Shown one piece after another: positions 19,924-28,330 of a stretch of DNA of 28,330 nt. Where the stretch lies: the NCBI RefSeq assembly GCF_000485595.1, contig NW_014577613.1, positions 250,200 through 278,529 of the forward strand, given 5' to 3'. The notes under the pieces were generated by a model, which worked only from the letters and a program-made list of their open reading frames with translations, searched no databases and was not told where the DNA came from. Both the position numbers and the translations under genes were made by a program. Positions within the stretch are counted from its first letter, which is position 1, and the number at the start of each line of letters is the position of its first letter. The DNA comes from Priapulus caudatus. Lineage: Eukaryota > Priapulida > Priapulimorpha > Priapulimorphida > Priapulidae.

Positions 19924-21782
19924 GCATACTGTTCCAATCTACAGCGTGCTCGACATTTCCTATCCACGCTCGACCCCTACTCATCACACAGTTGTGCAGT
20001 GATGTTCAACATCCGACAGGTTCGCAAGACAACTGTCCGCAGCTGAGAGTGTTCCGAGCCACAAGACATGTTCCTGGAACTTCAGCAGACTGATTCAGGT
20101 ACGTGCCCACCGCGCAACATTATCACGTTGCGACCTAGCATGCACACATCATACACGTGCGATGCCGCTACTAACTATTTATGGGCCCAACTGGAGCGCG
20201 TACTAATGGTTAATTTACTGCTGAACAGTAATGCTGGATTTTCAGTTCTGTTAGTTCACAAATATACTGACGTTGTTGTTAGATCAGTGTGTATAGTGTC
20301 AGGGATATTACCGGAATTCGGAATCGAGTTAATCGTTGATTCGCGAAATCCCCACGCCCTATTGTTTTCAAGCCTGTTGTTGTTTGCTTGCAGTCAAATG
20401 GACAGGTTTTCCAGAATTACAGGAGTTTGCATTCCTGGGTACAGACGAACCACCGGCCATGGAGAGCTACTGCTACGGTAATACACTTGGCATGCACCAC
20501 AGCCGATAGCAGATGTATGTGTCCACCTTAATGAGATTCATACTAACCCACAGAGTACATTGCTCCACAATTCACAAGTTTCTACATTTCAATATTCTTT
20601 TCGTTGTCTGCATCACTTGTTCGAAAGGGTCCTGCATATGGTTTGGCCTTTCGGAATTTATAAATGCTGCAGTGGTACAGGAAACAGCATTCATAAAAGG
20701 CTTGAGACAAGAGACAAATCTCTACCCATGCAATTGTAGAGGTGCTAAGTGGCAAGAATCTATACTCTATATTCGTGCTGTTGTTTTCTCCGTGCAGATT
20801 TTGCGGGGCTCTGTCAAAGCTGAAACTGCTAGATGTCAAAGAATGCCTATTCAACATGGAATCCCTGCAACTATTACGAGTGTCTAAACTTGTCGCGATG
20901 CGACTTGAAGGATACGATGCTAAAGCAGATTATGACTGCGGTGAGTTGTGCATGCGTTCCCAGCTGCTACTTCAATTGTTTCACAACAGATAATGTTCAG
21001 TTACATTAAAAAATAACGATGACATCTTAAAAATAAATGCCGTATCCAATAACTGCCTAGATGACGGTACAGATTGCAATACGTTTTCTTAAGTGATGGC
21101 TGTATGCAGTGGGTAAGCAGTTTGCTTGAACTGGACATATCATGGAACAAGTTCAGTGAGGTGGTGCTCGAGAGCTGCCTCCAGACACTGGCCTGTGAAG
21201 GGAGCCAACTGCGAACACTAAATTTAACAGGAACCAACGCGAACCCGTGTGGCGTAAGGTGAGCGATGGAGCAACATCGCAGTTACATGATCTCTGTAAT
21301 CCACGTTATTTCGTAACAGCTGCAGTAGATATTGGATTAGTCAAAGTATGATAGCGGTACCTAATTATCAGTTGTAAATATGCCTATAGCACGAACTGCA
21401 GCTGTATATATCTGTGTATAACACATCCAGCAGCGTGAAATGTATTTGCCCTCTGGCACCTATTCCATATTTAAATTGACGTCATTATTATCATGTCTAT
21501 ACCGTCACGTGTGTGACGTGGAATGAAAGAGTTATGATGAATGTTAAACTCCTTCTTTGTGCTCAATTAAATTGCTAAAATCTCAATAGTAGGTGTTGTC
21601 TACACACTCACTTCTTCATACTCTCACATACAGGGCTGTGCTGGAAAAATGCAGAAAGCTGAAGTCACTTGGCCTCTCAACTGTCCCTCTTTGACAAGTG
21701 ATATCAAGCGACACTTTCAAGGAAAGTAGAATGGAGGACCTAAGACGGCTTGCTAGATACAGAAGCACACTGTTCTCACTAA
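19924..21782 (+). pseudogene. FBXL6 3' half, copy 1, frameshifted (or mis-assembled)
   Basis: Equivalent exons are 19924-20098, 20394-20477, 20798-20940, 21110-21258 and 21634-21782. All splice sites are kept. Compared with copy 2, exon 19924 has several one-base insertions and deletions, exon 20394 lacks two T residues in T-runs, exon 20798 lacks 14 bases in the middle plus one gain and one loss, and exon 21634 has three losses and one gain. Only exon 21110-21258 is fully open, with one amino-acid change (LTGTN for LAGTN). The changes break the reading frame repeatedly. Mostly homopolymer-type indels and intact splice sites look more like unpolished sequence than an old pseudogene, but a real broken copy cannot be excluded. 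Confidence 0.8.
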
Positions 21783-22145
21783 AGATGATTAAAATGGTGT
21801 GGTCAGTGCTTGCAGCACTTATATTTGAATGATAATAATTGTCATGTGAGAAAATGATTGATGTCGTTCTGCTAGTGCAATATGAGACTATATTACACTG
21901 GTATATAAGTCTTGCAACAGGGCAATTGCTTTGAATTAACAAATCATGGTTGGCGTGATCATTTGAATGTAAATGTGATAATTCTATTAAAGTCAAAAGC
22001 AGGGAAAGTAGTATTCAGTTTAGTATAACAAGGTGTTATTTTGCTATGTACATAAAAATATTATTAATAATATAACACGTTTTTTAGGACAACATAAAAT
22101 GAGTTTCCATTCCTTTGGCATTTCTTGCTCGTACTAAATGTTGCA

Positions 22146-24212
22146 CTACACAGCAAGGGGTGCATCGATAACTCCCTGTTCATTCTCACCACTGTCACTA
22201 TCTTTGGCACTGGTCTCTTCAACGGAATCTTTTTCCATGCTGTCGCTATACTTCAGTGATATGTCCATTGTCAGCTGTAAGATAATGAAATACCATACTG
22301 TGGCATCACATGATAAAGCTACTAACTCGAGTGCTAAAAATACACCGCCAATAGAGCATACTGTTCAAGGCACCTGCTCATATATTTCACAGCATAATAG
22401 GATATAAAGCATCAAAGTTGCATTGCACAATACTAATATTACTATACAAAAAAAATTAGTAGGCTGTCAAGCTCATGTATGGTAACAGTAGTCCTTTATA
22501 ATATGGTGAAACAAACCAGCATGAAATGCAGCATTAAATGTCCACACTCACCTTCGGAGTGAAGGCATACTTGTAGAGTAGAAAATGTTTGAAATAAGTA
22601 TGGACAACGTGCTCAGCCATTGACTGCACTTGCTGCGCTGTGAACAGTGCTATACTCCATGGCGGTCTCTGTCATGTCAAGATAAACATTATATAACACC
22701 AACCTGCTGCTTATATGGACTCAGGAGAACTGTCGGTACATAACTCCAAGGCTAGATCATGAAATTTTGTTCCCTGATATTGATAACACTTAGTCACTAG
22801 GTTGTTTGCTCTTGATCAAATATAATTAACATTAAGAACCATCCTTCATGCTTTCCCGTTTTAAGCTTATAAGCACGATATCTAAACTCTCCAATCATTT
22901 CTAAACACGATTGAGAATATACCTCTAACGAGCATGCTGTGTGCAGTAAAAAAGATCGGAATAACTGTTAAGGCTGCTTATTGGCACTTGTCGCGTGTAG
23001 TAGATCGGAGGCAAACTATACTGGTTAACTAACCTGTACGGAATGGCAGAGCATCAGCTCCCGGAAATATTGGAAGCACTCCTCGATATTATCAAATGGC
23101 GTCGAAGTGCACATCTCATGTAGTCTCTTCACGACGGTAAAGAAGGCTGCGGTCTGTACATCAGAGAAGCCATGGTCCATCGCATACCTAGATAGGGAAT
23201 TCTAGATACAAGATTGACGCTGAAAGGGTCGTTGTCGTATCAGCCTATCAGGTACTACATATATGTACCCTACCCTAATCGTAACCCTAACCGTAGCCCT
23301 GATATAACCCTACCCTAACCCTAACCCTAACCCTAACCCGAGGTACATATATGTAGTACCTGATACGACAACGACCCTTCTTGCAAGATTGACGGGGTTA
23401 CACTCATCGCAAATTGGGCAACGATAGTTTACAGCGTACGTTGGTTATTAATGAACTGAATTAAAATGTTACTGATGTCATTAATCTGGTTAGGGCATGG
23501 GCGAAAATCTCGTCTGCTGATCTGCAAAGTATTGCTGTAAAAATTGCCTTGTTAGAGCCAAGTCAAAAAGAGGTGAAGTCAATATACACAGAGCATTTTA
23601 CACCACAGCATTGTGCGCTACAGGAATGCAGTTGACTATTGCCATGAATTAGTATTACGGTCTTGAGCAAAACGTTCGTCACTAAAAGGGTGCTAAACGA
23701 TGTTACACAAGGTAGTAAGTGAACTGTATGCCTAATAACGAGAAAAGATGAAATAACGAAGCAAACACCAATCAGGACAGATTTATCTGCATACGCATTT
23801 CTTTTAAATCTACTAGTATTAATTATATTTCAGGATCACCCACCTGATTGTGTTTAAAAACAGATCCAATACGGTATCAGCTTGCAGCTTTGTAGCATGT
23901 TCATGAAGTTTATACATATCAGCAAGTGTGCTGCAGATGTATAAAAAAAACAGCACACACGTTACATAGGCACAGCATTCACAAATACCACAAACGCATT
24001 CAATCAGTCATGTCATCAATCATATATCATCAATACCTCAAGATCCCGATGTAGAGCTGATTATATTTCTTTATTAAAAGTTATAAATACCTTTTAACGT
24101 TAGAAACAGAGGTTTGTCTCAGCTGAGAAACTTGCCGAGTTGTGATATCTGCATCAGTCCACACAAAGACATTTCTACCTAGACAGCCTTTCACAGTTCC
24201 AGTAGCAGCCTC
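22146..24212 (-). CDS. CFAP119: CFAP119/CCDC189-like ciliary protein, copy 1, C-terminal exons
   Basis: Five minus-strand exons join in phase: 24212-24091, 23930-23844, 23187-23034, 22668-22552 and 22274-22146 (stop TAG 22148-22146). The readable protein is about 202 residues and lacks its N-terminus. Landmarks are GRNVFVWTDADITTRQVSQL, TLADMYKLHEHATKLQADTV, NIEECFQYFRELMLCHSV, then RPPWSIALFTAQQVQSMAEH, TYFKHFLLYKYAFTPK and an acidic tail (DSMEKDSVEETSAKDSDSGE). The HRPP-SI-LF and YFKHF-LYKY-FTP pattern fits the CFAP119 (CCDC189, C16orf93) family of axonemal proteins as I recall it; this was not searched. Upstream exons are cut off by the duplication junction about 100 bp beyond 24212, so this copy has no promoter or start in view. 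It runs tail-to-tail with FBXL6. Confidence 0.72.
23219..23384. mobile_element. MITE copy B2 with telomeric array, CFAP119-like intron
   Basis: The ends GCTGAAAGGGTCGTTGTCGT and ACGACAACGACCCTTCTTGC are inverted repeats. The perfect 9-bp target duplication AAGATTGAC lies at 23210-23218 and 23385-23393. The interior holds consecutive CCCTAA units (about 23305-23338) between two TACATATATGTA motifs. Confidence 0.9.
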
Positions 24213-24265
24213 CTATTTTAACAAATAGCTACATTATATGCTATAGAATAGACCCTTCTACTACC

Positions 24266-24360
24266 GCTGAAGGGGTCGTTGTCGTATCAGGTACTACAGA
24301 TATGTACCAGTACCCAGGGTACCCTCCGATAGTACCCTGGGGGACATAGACCCTCTCAGC
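24266..24360. mobile_element. Chimeric MITE junction: B-element left end fused to A-element right end
   Basis: 24266-24308 starts GCTGAAGGGGTCGTTGTCGT and continues as a B element to GATATGTACC. From about 24310 the sequence is the right part of an A element ending GACCCTCTCAGC at 24360, followed by AATAGTGAG, the same right target duplication as copy A4. The join has only GTAC-type microhomology. This is the boundary between the two tandem copies. Confidence 0.88.
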
Positions 24361-24454
24361 AATAGTGAGTACTCCCATGTCATTCGACATGCCACGACAA
24401 CACTGTTGCACATTTCTGTGCCTGCTTCAAATTGGGCCCATATTTATTACGTGG

Positions 24455-24601
24455 TCAGGAGTGAATAATAATAGATTATTGTTAGATTATTATAGATATC
24501 CATATATTAGATAGATATCTACAGGAGTGAATAATAATATCTTTTGTTAATATATCTTAAAAAAATCTTATATTAATAGATCTATTATTATTCACTCCTG
24601 A
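24455..24601. mobile_element. AT-rich palindromic element, copy 2
   Basis: Second-copy equivalent of the element at 19519-19662, with the same TCAGGAGTGAATAATAATAG ends and small indel differences inside. Confidence 0.75.
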
Positions 24602-24863
24602 TGAGGTTATAGGTAGAATCAACATTTGATAATATATTATTAGCTCTAATTAGTAAAATCAGAGATGTATACAAACATGTGTTTGTATATATCTATGCTA
24701 GAAGTCAAGTAATTTTACATGCCTCAGGTACCGACCACTGATACAAACAGCATTCGCTCAAAGCTGCAACCAATCTTGGCAGAAAAAGTATTGGCTGTCA
24801 CATAATCTTGATAGGCTATGAATTACTGCAGTTATTTTTTCCGTGCCTTTAACTGCGTTTCAG

Positions 24864-26754
24864 GCATACTGTTCCAATCTACAGCTGCTCGACATTTCCT
24901 ATCCACGCTCGACCCCCTACTCATCACACAGTTGTGCAGTGATGTTCAACATCGACAGGTTCCAAGACAACTGTCCGCAGCTGAAAGTGTTCCGAGCCAC
25001 AGACATGTTCCTGGAACCTTCCAGCAGACTGATTCAGGTACGTGCCACCGCGCAACATTATCACGCTTGCGACCTAGCATGCACACATCATACACGTGCG
25101 ATGCCGCTACCAACTATTTATGGCCCAACTAGAGCGCGTACTAATGGTTAATTTTACTGCTGAACAGTAATTGCTGGATTTTCAGTTCTGTTAGTTCACA
25201 ATATACTGACGTTGTTGTTAGATCAGTGTGTATAGTGTCAGGGATATTACCGGAATTCGGAATCGAGTTGATCGTTGATTCGGAAATCCCCACGCCCTAT
25301 GTTGTTGCAAGCCTGTTGTTGTTTGCTTGCAGTCAAATTGGACAGGTTTTCCAGAATTACAGGAGTTTTGCATTCCTGGGTACAGACGAACCACCGGCCA
25401 TGGAGAGCTACTGCTACGGTAAATACATTGGCATGCACCCACAGCCGATAGCAGATGTACATGTCCATCTTAATGAGATTCATACTAACCCACAGAGTAC
25501 ATTGCTCCACAATTCACCAAGTTTCTACATTAATTTTCATATTCTTTTTCGTTGTCTGCATCACTTGTTCTAAAGGGTCCTGCATATGGTTTGGCTTTTC
25601 GAAATTTATAAATGCTGCAGTGGTACAGGTAAACAGCATTCAGAAAAGGCTTGAGACAAGAGACAAATCTCTACCCATGCAATTGTAGAGTTGCTAAGTG
25701 GCAAGCAATCTATACCTCTATATTCGTGCTGTTGTTTTTCTCCGTGCAGATTTTTGCGGGGCTCGTCAAAGCTGAAACTGCTAGATGTCAGAGAATGCCT
25801 ATTCAACATGGAATCCCTGCAACTATTAAGAGGCTGTGCTATTCAGTGTCTAAACTTGTCGCGATGCGACTTGAAGGATACGACGCTAAAGCAGATTATG
25901 ACTGCGGTGAGTTGTGCATGCGTTCCAAGCTGCTACTTCAATTGTTTCACAACAGATAATGTTCAGTTACATTAAAAAAATAACGATGACATCTTAAAAT
26001 AAATGCCGTATCCAATAACTGCCTAGATGACGGTACAGATTGCAATACGTTTTCTTAAGTGATGGCTGTATGCAGTGGGTAAGCAGTTTGCTTGAACTGG
26101 ACATATCATGGAACAAGTTCAGTGAGGTGGTGCTCGAGAGCTGCCTCCAGACACTGGCCTGTGAAGGGAGCCAACTGCGAACACTAAATTTAGCAGGAAC
26201 CAACGCGAACCCGTGTGGCGTAAGGTGAGCGATGGAGCAACATCGCAGTTACATGATCTCTGTAATCCACGTTATTTCGTAACAGCTGCAGTAGATATTG
26301 GATTAGTCAAAGTATGATAGCGGTACCTAATTATCAGTTGTAAATATGCCTATAGCACGAACTGCAGCTGTAGTATATCTGTGTATAACACATCCAGCAG
26401 CGTGAAATGTATTTGCCCTCTGGCACCTATTCCATATTTAAATTGACGTCATTATTATCATGTCTATACCATCCACGTGGTGACGTGGAATGAAAGATCG
26501 TTATGATGAATGTTAAACTCTTTCTTTGTGCTCAATTAAATTGCTAAAATTCTCAATAGTAGGTGTTGTCTACACACTCACTTCTTCATACTCTCACATA
26601 CAGGGCTGTGCTGGAAAAATGCAGAAAGCTGAAGTCACTTGGCCTTCTCAACTGTCCCTCTTTGACAAGTGATATCAAGCGACACTTTCAAGGAAAAGTA
26701 GAATTGGAGGACCTAAGACGCTTGCTAGATACAGAAGCACACTGTTCTCACTAA
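24864..26754 (+). CDS. FBXL6: FBXL6 3' half, copy 2: C-terminal leucine-rich repeats, intact
   Basis: Five open exons in phase: 24864-25037, 25333-25418, 25750-25906, 26076-26224 and 26604-26754 (TAA 26752-26754). They encode leucine-rich repeats: NLQLLDISYPRS, NCPQLKVFRATDMF, FPELQEFCIPG, LRGSSKLKLLDVRECLFNME, IQCLNLSRCDLKDTTLKQIM, LLELDISWNKFSEVVLESCL, LRTLNLAGTNANPCGVR, KLKSLGLLNCPSLTSDIKRH, then a short helical tail ELEDLRRLLD. Order and spacing follow the vertebrate FBXL6 C-terminus (SNEVLGRLL...NLRLLDL; LDLSGQGFSEKDLEQAL). As assembled it has no F-box exon directly upstream. It can make FBXL6 only by splicing from exon 19083-19202 over copy 1, or if the duplication is an assembly error. 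Confidence 0.88.
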
Positions 26755-27116
26755 AGATGATTAAATGGTGGTCATTGCTTGCAGCACTTATATTTGAATG
26801 ATAATAATTGTCACGTGAGAAAATGATTGATGTCGTTCTGCTAGTGCAATATGAGACTATATTACACTGGTATATAAGTCTTGCAACAGGGCAATTGCTT
26901 TGAAATTAACAAATCATGTTGGCGTGATCATTATGAATGTAAATGTGATAATTCTGATTAAGTCAAAAGTAGGAAAGTAGTATTCAGTTTAGTTCATAAA
27001 AGGTGTTATTTTGCTATGTACATAAAAATATTATTAATAATATAACACGTTTTTTTAGGACAGCATAAAATGAGTTTCTATTCCTTTGGCATTTCTTGCT
27101 CGTACTAAATGTTGCA
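26755..27116. other. Convergent 3' intergenic region FBXL6 / CFAP119-like
   Basis: 362 bp separate the two stop codons in copy 2 (363 bp in copy 1, 21783-22145). AT-rich; no clean AATAAA on the plus strand in copy 2. Copy 1 has ATTAAA at 21986-21991. The 3' UTRs of the two genes probably overlap. Confidence 0.6.
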
Positions 27117-28151
27117 CTACACAGCAAGGGGTGCATCGATAACTCCCTGTTCATTCTCACCACTGTCACTATCTTTGGCACTGGTCTCTTCAACGGAATC
27201 TTTTTCCATGCTGTCGCTATACTTCAGTGATATGTCCATTGTCAGCTGTAAGATAATGAAATACCATACTGTGGCATCACATGATAAAGCTACTAACTCG
27301 AGTGCTAAAAATACACCGCCAATAGAGCCTATACTGTTCAAGGCACCTGCTCATATATTTCACAGCATAATAGGATATAAAGCATCAAAGTTGCATTGCA
27401 CAATACTTTACAAAAAAAATTAGTAGGCTGTCAAGCTCATGTATGGTAACAGTAGTCCTTTATAATATGGTGAAACAAACCAGCATAAAAGGCAGCATTA
27501 AATGTCCACACTCACCTTCGGAGTGAAGGCATACTTGTAGAGTAGAAAATGTTTGAAATAAGTATGGACAACGTGCTCAGCCATTGACTGCACTTGCTGC
27601 GCTGTGAACAGTGCTATACTCCATGGCGGTCTCTGTCATGTCAAGATAAACATTATATAACACCAACCTGCTGCTTATATGGAATCTGGAGAACTGTCGG
27701 TACATAACACCAAGGCTAGATCATGAAATTTTGTTCCCTGATATTGATAACACTTAGTCACTAGGTTGTTTGCTCTTGATCAAATATAATTAACATTAAG
27801 AACCATCCTTCATGCTTTCCCGTTTTAAGCTTATAAGCACGATATCTAAACTCTCCAATCATTTCTAAACACGATTGAGAATATACCTCTAACGAGCATG
27901 CTGTGTGCAGTAAAAAAGATCGGAATAACTGTTAAGGCTGCTTATTGGCACTTGTCGCGTGTAGTAGATCGGAGGCAAACTATACTGGTTAACTAACCTG
28001 TACGGAATGGCAGAGCATCAGCTCCCGGAAATATTGGAAGCACTCCTCGATATTATCAAATGGCGTCGAAGTGCACATCTCATGTAGTCTCTTCACGACG
28101 GTAAAGAAGGCTGCGGTCTGTACATCAGAGAAGCCATGGTCCATCGCATAC
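27117..28151 (-). CDS. CFAP119: CFAP119/CCDC189-like ciliary protein, copy 2, last three exons
   Basis: Exons 28151-27998, 27632-27516 and 27245-27117 (TAG) encode the same 132 residues as copy 1 from YAMDHGFSDVQTAAFF to the C-terminus (GVIDAPLAV). The coding sequence appears identical to copy 1, while introns differ by a few substitutions, for example near 22720 versus 27683. The more 5' exons lie past the window end. If the tandem duplication is real, this is the copy likely to be joined to a promoter. Confidence 0.72.
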
Positions 28152-28182
28152 CTAGATAGGGAATTCTAGATACAAGATTGAC

Positions 28183-28330
28183 GCTGAAAGGGTCGTTGTC
28201 GTATCAGCCTATCAGGTACTACATATATGTACCCTACCCTAATCGTAACCCTAACCGTAGCCCTGATATAACCCTACCCTAACCCTTAACCCTAACCCGA
28301 GGTACATATATGTAGTACCTGATACGACAA
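28183..28330. mobile_element. MITE copy B2' (second tandem copy, truncated by window end)
   Basis: The same insertion as 23219-23384, with the left target duplication AAGATTGAC at 28174-28182. The telomeric array is shorter and has one extra T (AACCCTTAACCC). It is truncated at the window end inside the right terminal repeat. Confidence 0.88.

Larger units (their letters stand above)
19380..24309. repeat. Tandem duplication, copy 1 (about 4.93 kb)
   Basis: Homology with copy 2 starts at GTACCCAGGGTACCCTCCGA within MITE A4 and runs through FBXL6 3' exons, the CFAP119-like 3' exons, MITE B2, the next two CFAP119-like exons and the start of a further B element (24266-24308). From 19.4 to about 22.1 kb it differs from copy 2 mainly by one-base insertions and deletions. 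From about 22.1 to 23.4 kb the copies are nearly identical, with mostly substitutions and a few indels. Confidence 0.93.
24310..28330. repeat. Tandem duplication, copy 2 (truncated by window end)
   Basis: Begins at GTACCCAGGGTACCCTCCGA immediately after a truncated B element and parallels copy 1 up to the window end, which corresponds to about 23371 of copy 1. The FBXL6 exons here are all open and in phase. Confidence 0.93.

Noticed and set aside
25571-25634. Possible extra FBXL6 exon (GSCIWFGFSKFINAAVVQ followed by a GTAAAC donor)
   Set aside because: Its acceptor phase does not fit the neighbours, and exons 25333-25418 and 25750-25906 join directly to give GELLLRFLRGSSKLKLLDV, which aligns well with the vertebrate protein.
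1-28330. tRNA or rRNA genes
   Set aside because: I scanned for B-box-like GGTTCGAATCC and cloverleaf-like segments and found none that I could support by eye; a covariance-model scan was not possible.

Overview
This window is from a nuclear genome, almost certainly an invertebrate metazoan. All recognisable genes are split by GT-AG introns of about 0.1 to 1 kb. The encoded proteins are animal-type: the Rabankyrin-5 C-terminus, PSME3IP1/NIP30, mitochondrial pseudouridine synthase RPUSD4, F-box protein FBXL6 and a ciliary CFAP119-like protein. TTAGGG-type telomeric motifs occur inside repeats. The species cannot be named from sequence alone. Nothing looks bacterial, viral or organellar.

Layout. 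797-3556 (+) holds the last six coding exons of ANKFY1, with ankyrin repeats and a FYVE finger. 3557-6664 is its likely 3' UTR plus intergenic DNA with an (AT)n tract. 6665-9087 (-) is a complete four-exon PSME3IP1 with a hAT transposon remnant in intron 1. 9088-10451 is the intergenic space between two head-to-head genes and is packed with small palindromic transposons. 10452-14908 (+) is a nine-exon RPUSD4 with an unusually long N-terminal extension. 14909-17026 is intergenic, with microsatellites, a 10-N assembly gap and MITE copies. From 17056 (+) comes FBXL6, whose 3' half is present twice because about 4.93 kb is tandemly repeated (19380-24309 and 24310 to the window end). The repeat unit also carries the 3' exons of a convergent minus-strand CFAP119-like gene.

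The five genes look like unrelated housekeeping or ciliary genes: endosomal trafficking, a nuclear proteasome-activator partner, mitochondrial RNA modification, a probable SCF ubiquitin ligase adaptor, and cilia. There is no operon-like logic. The main novelty is the mobile DNA. One MITE superfamily has ends resembling GCTGA(d)AGGGTC, 9-bp target duplications and internal telomeric repeats; I find several copies. One copy sits exactly on an FBXL6 splice donor and others lie at the breakpoints of the tandem duplication. A second group of small TAGCTC-ended palindromes also makes 9-bp duplications. The first copy of the tandem repeat differs from the second by many single-base indels over the FBXL6 exons, so an assembly artefact must be considered before any biological reading.
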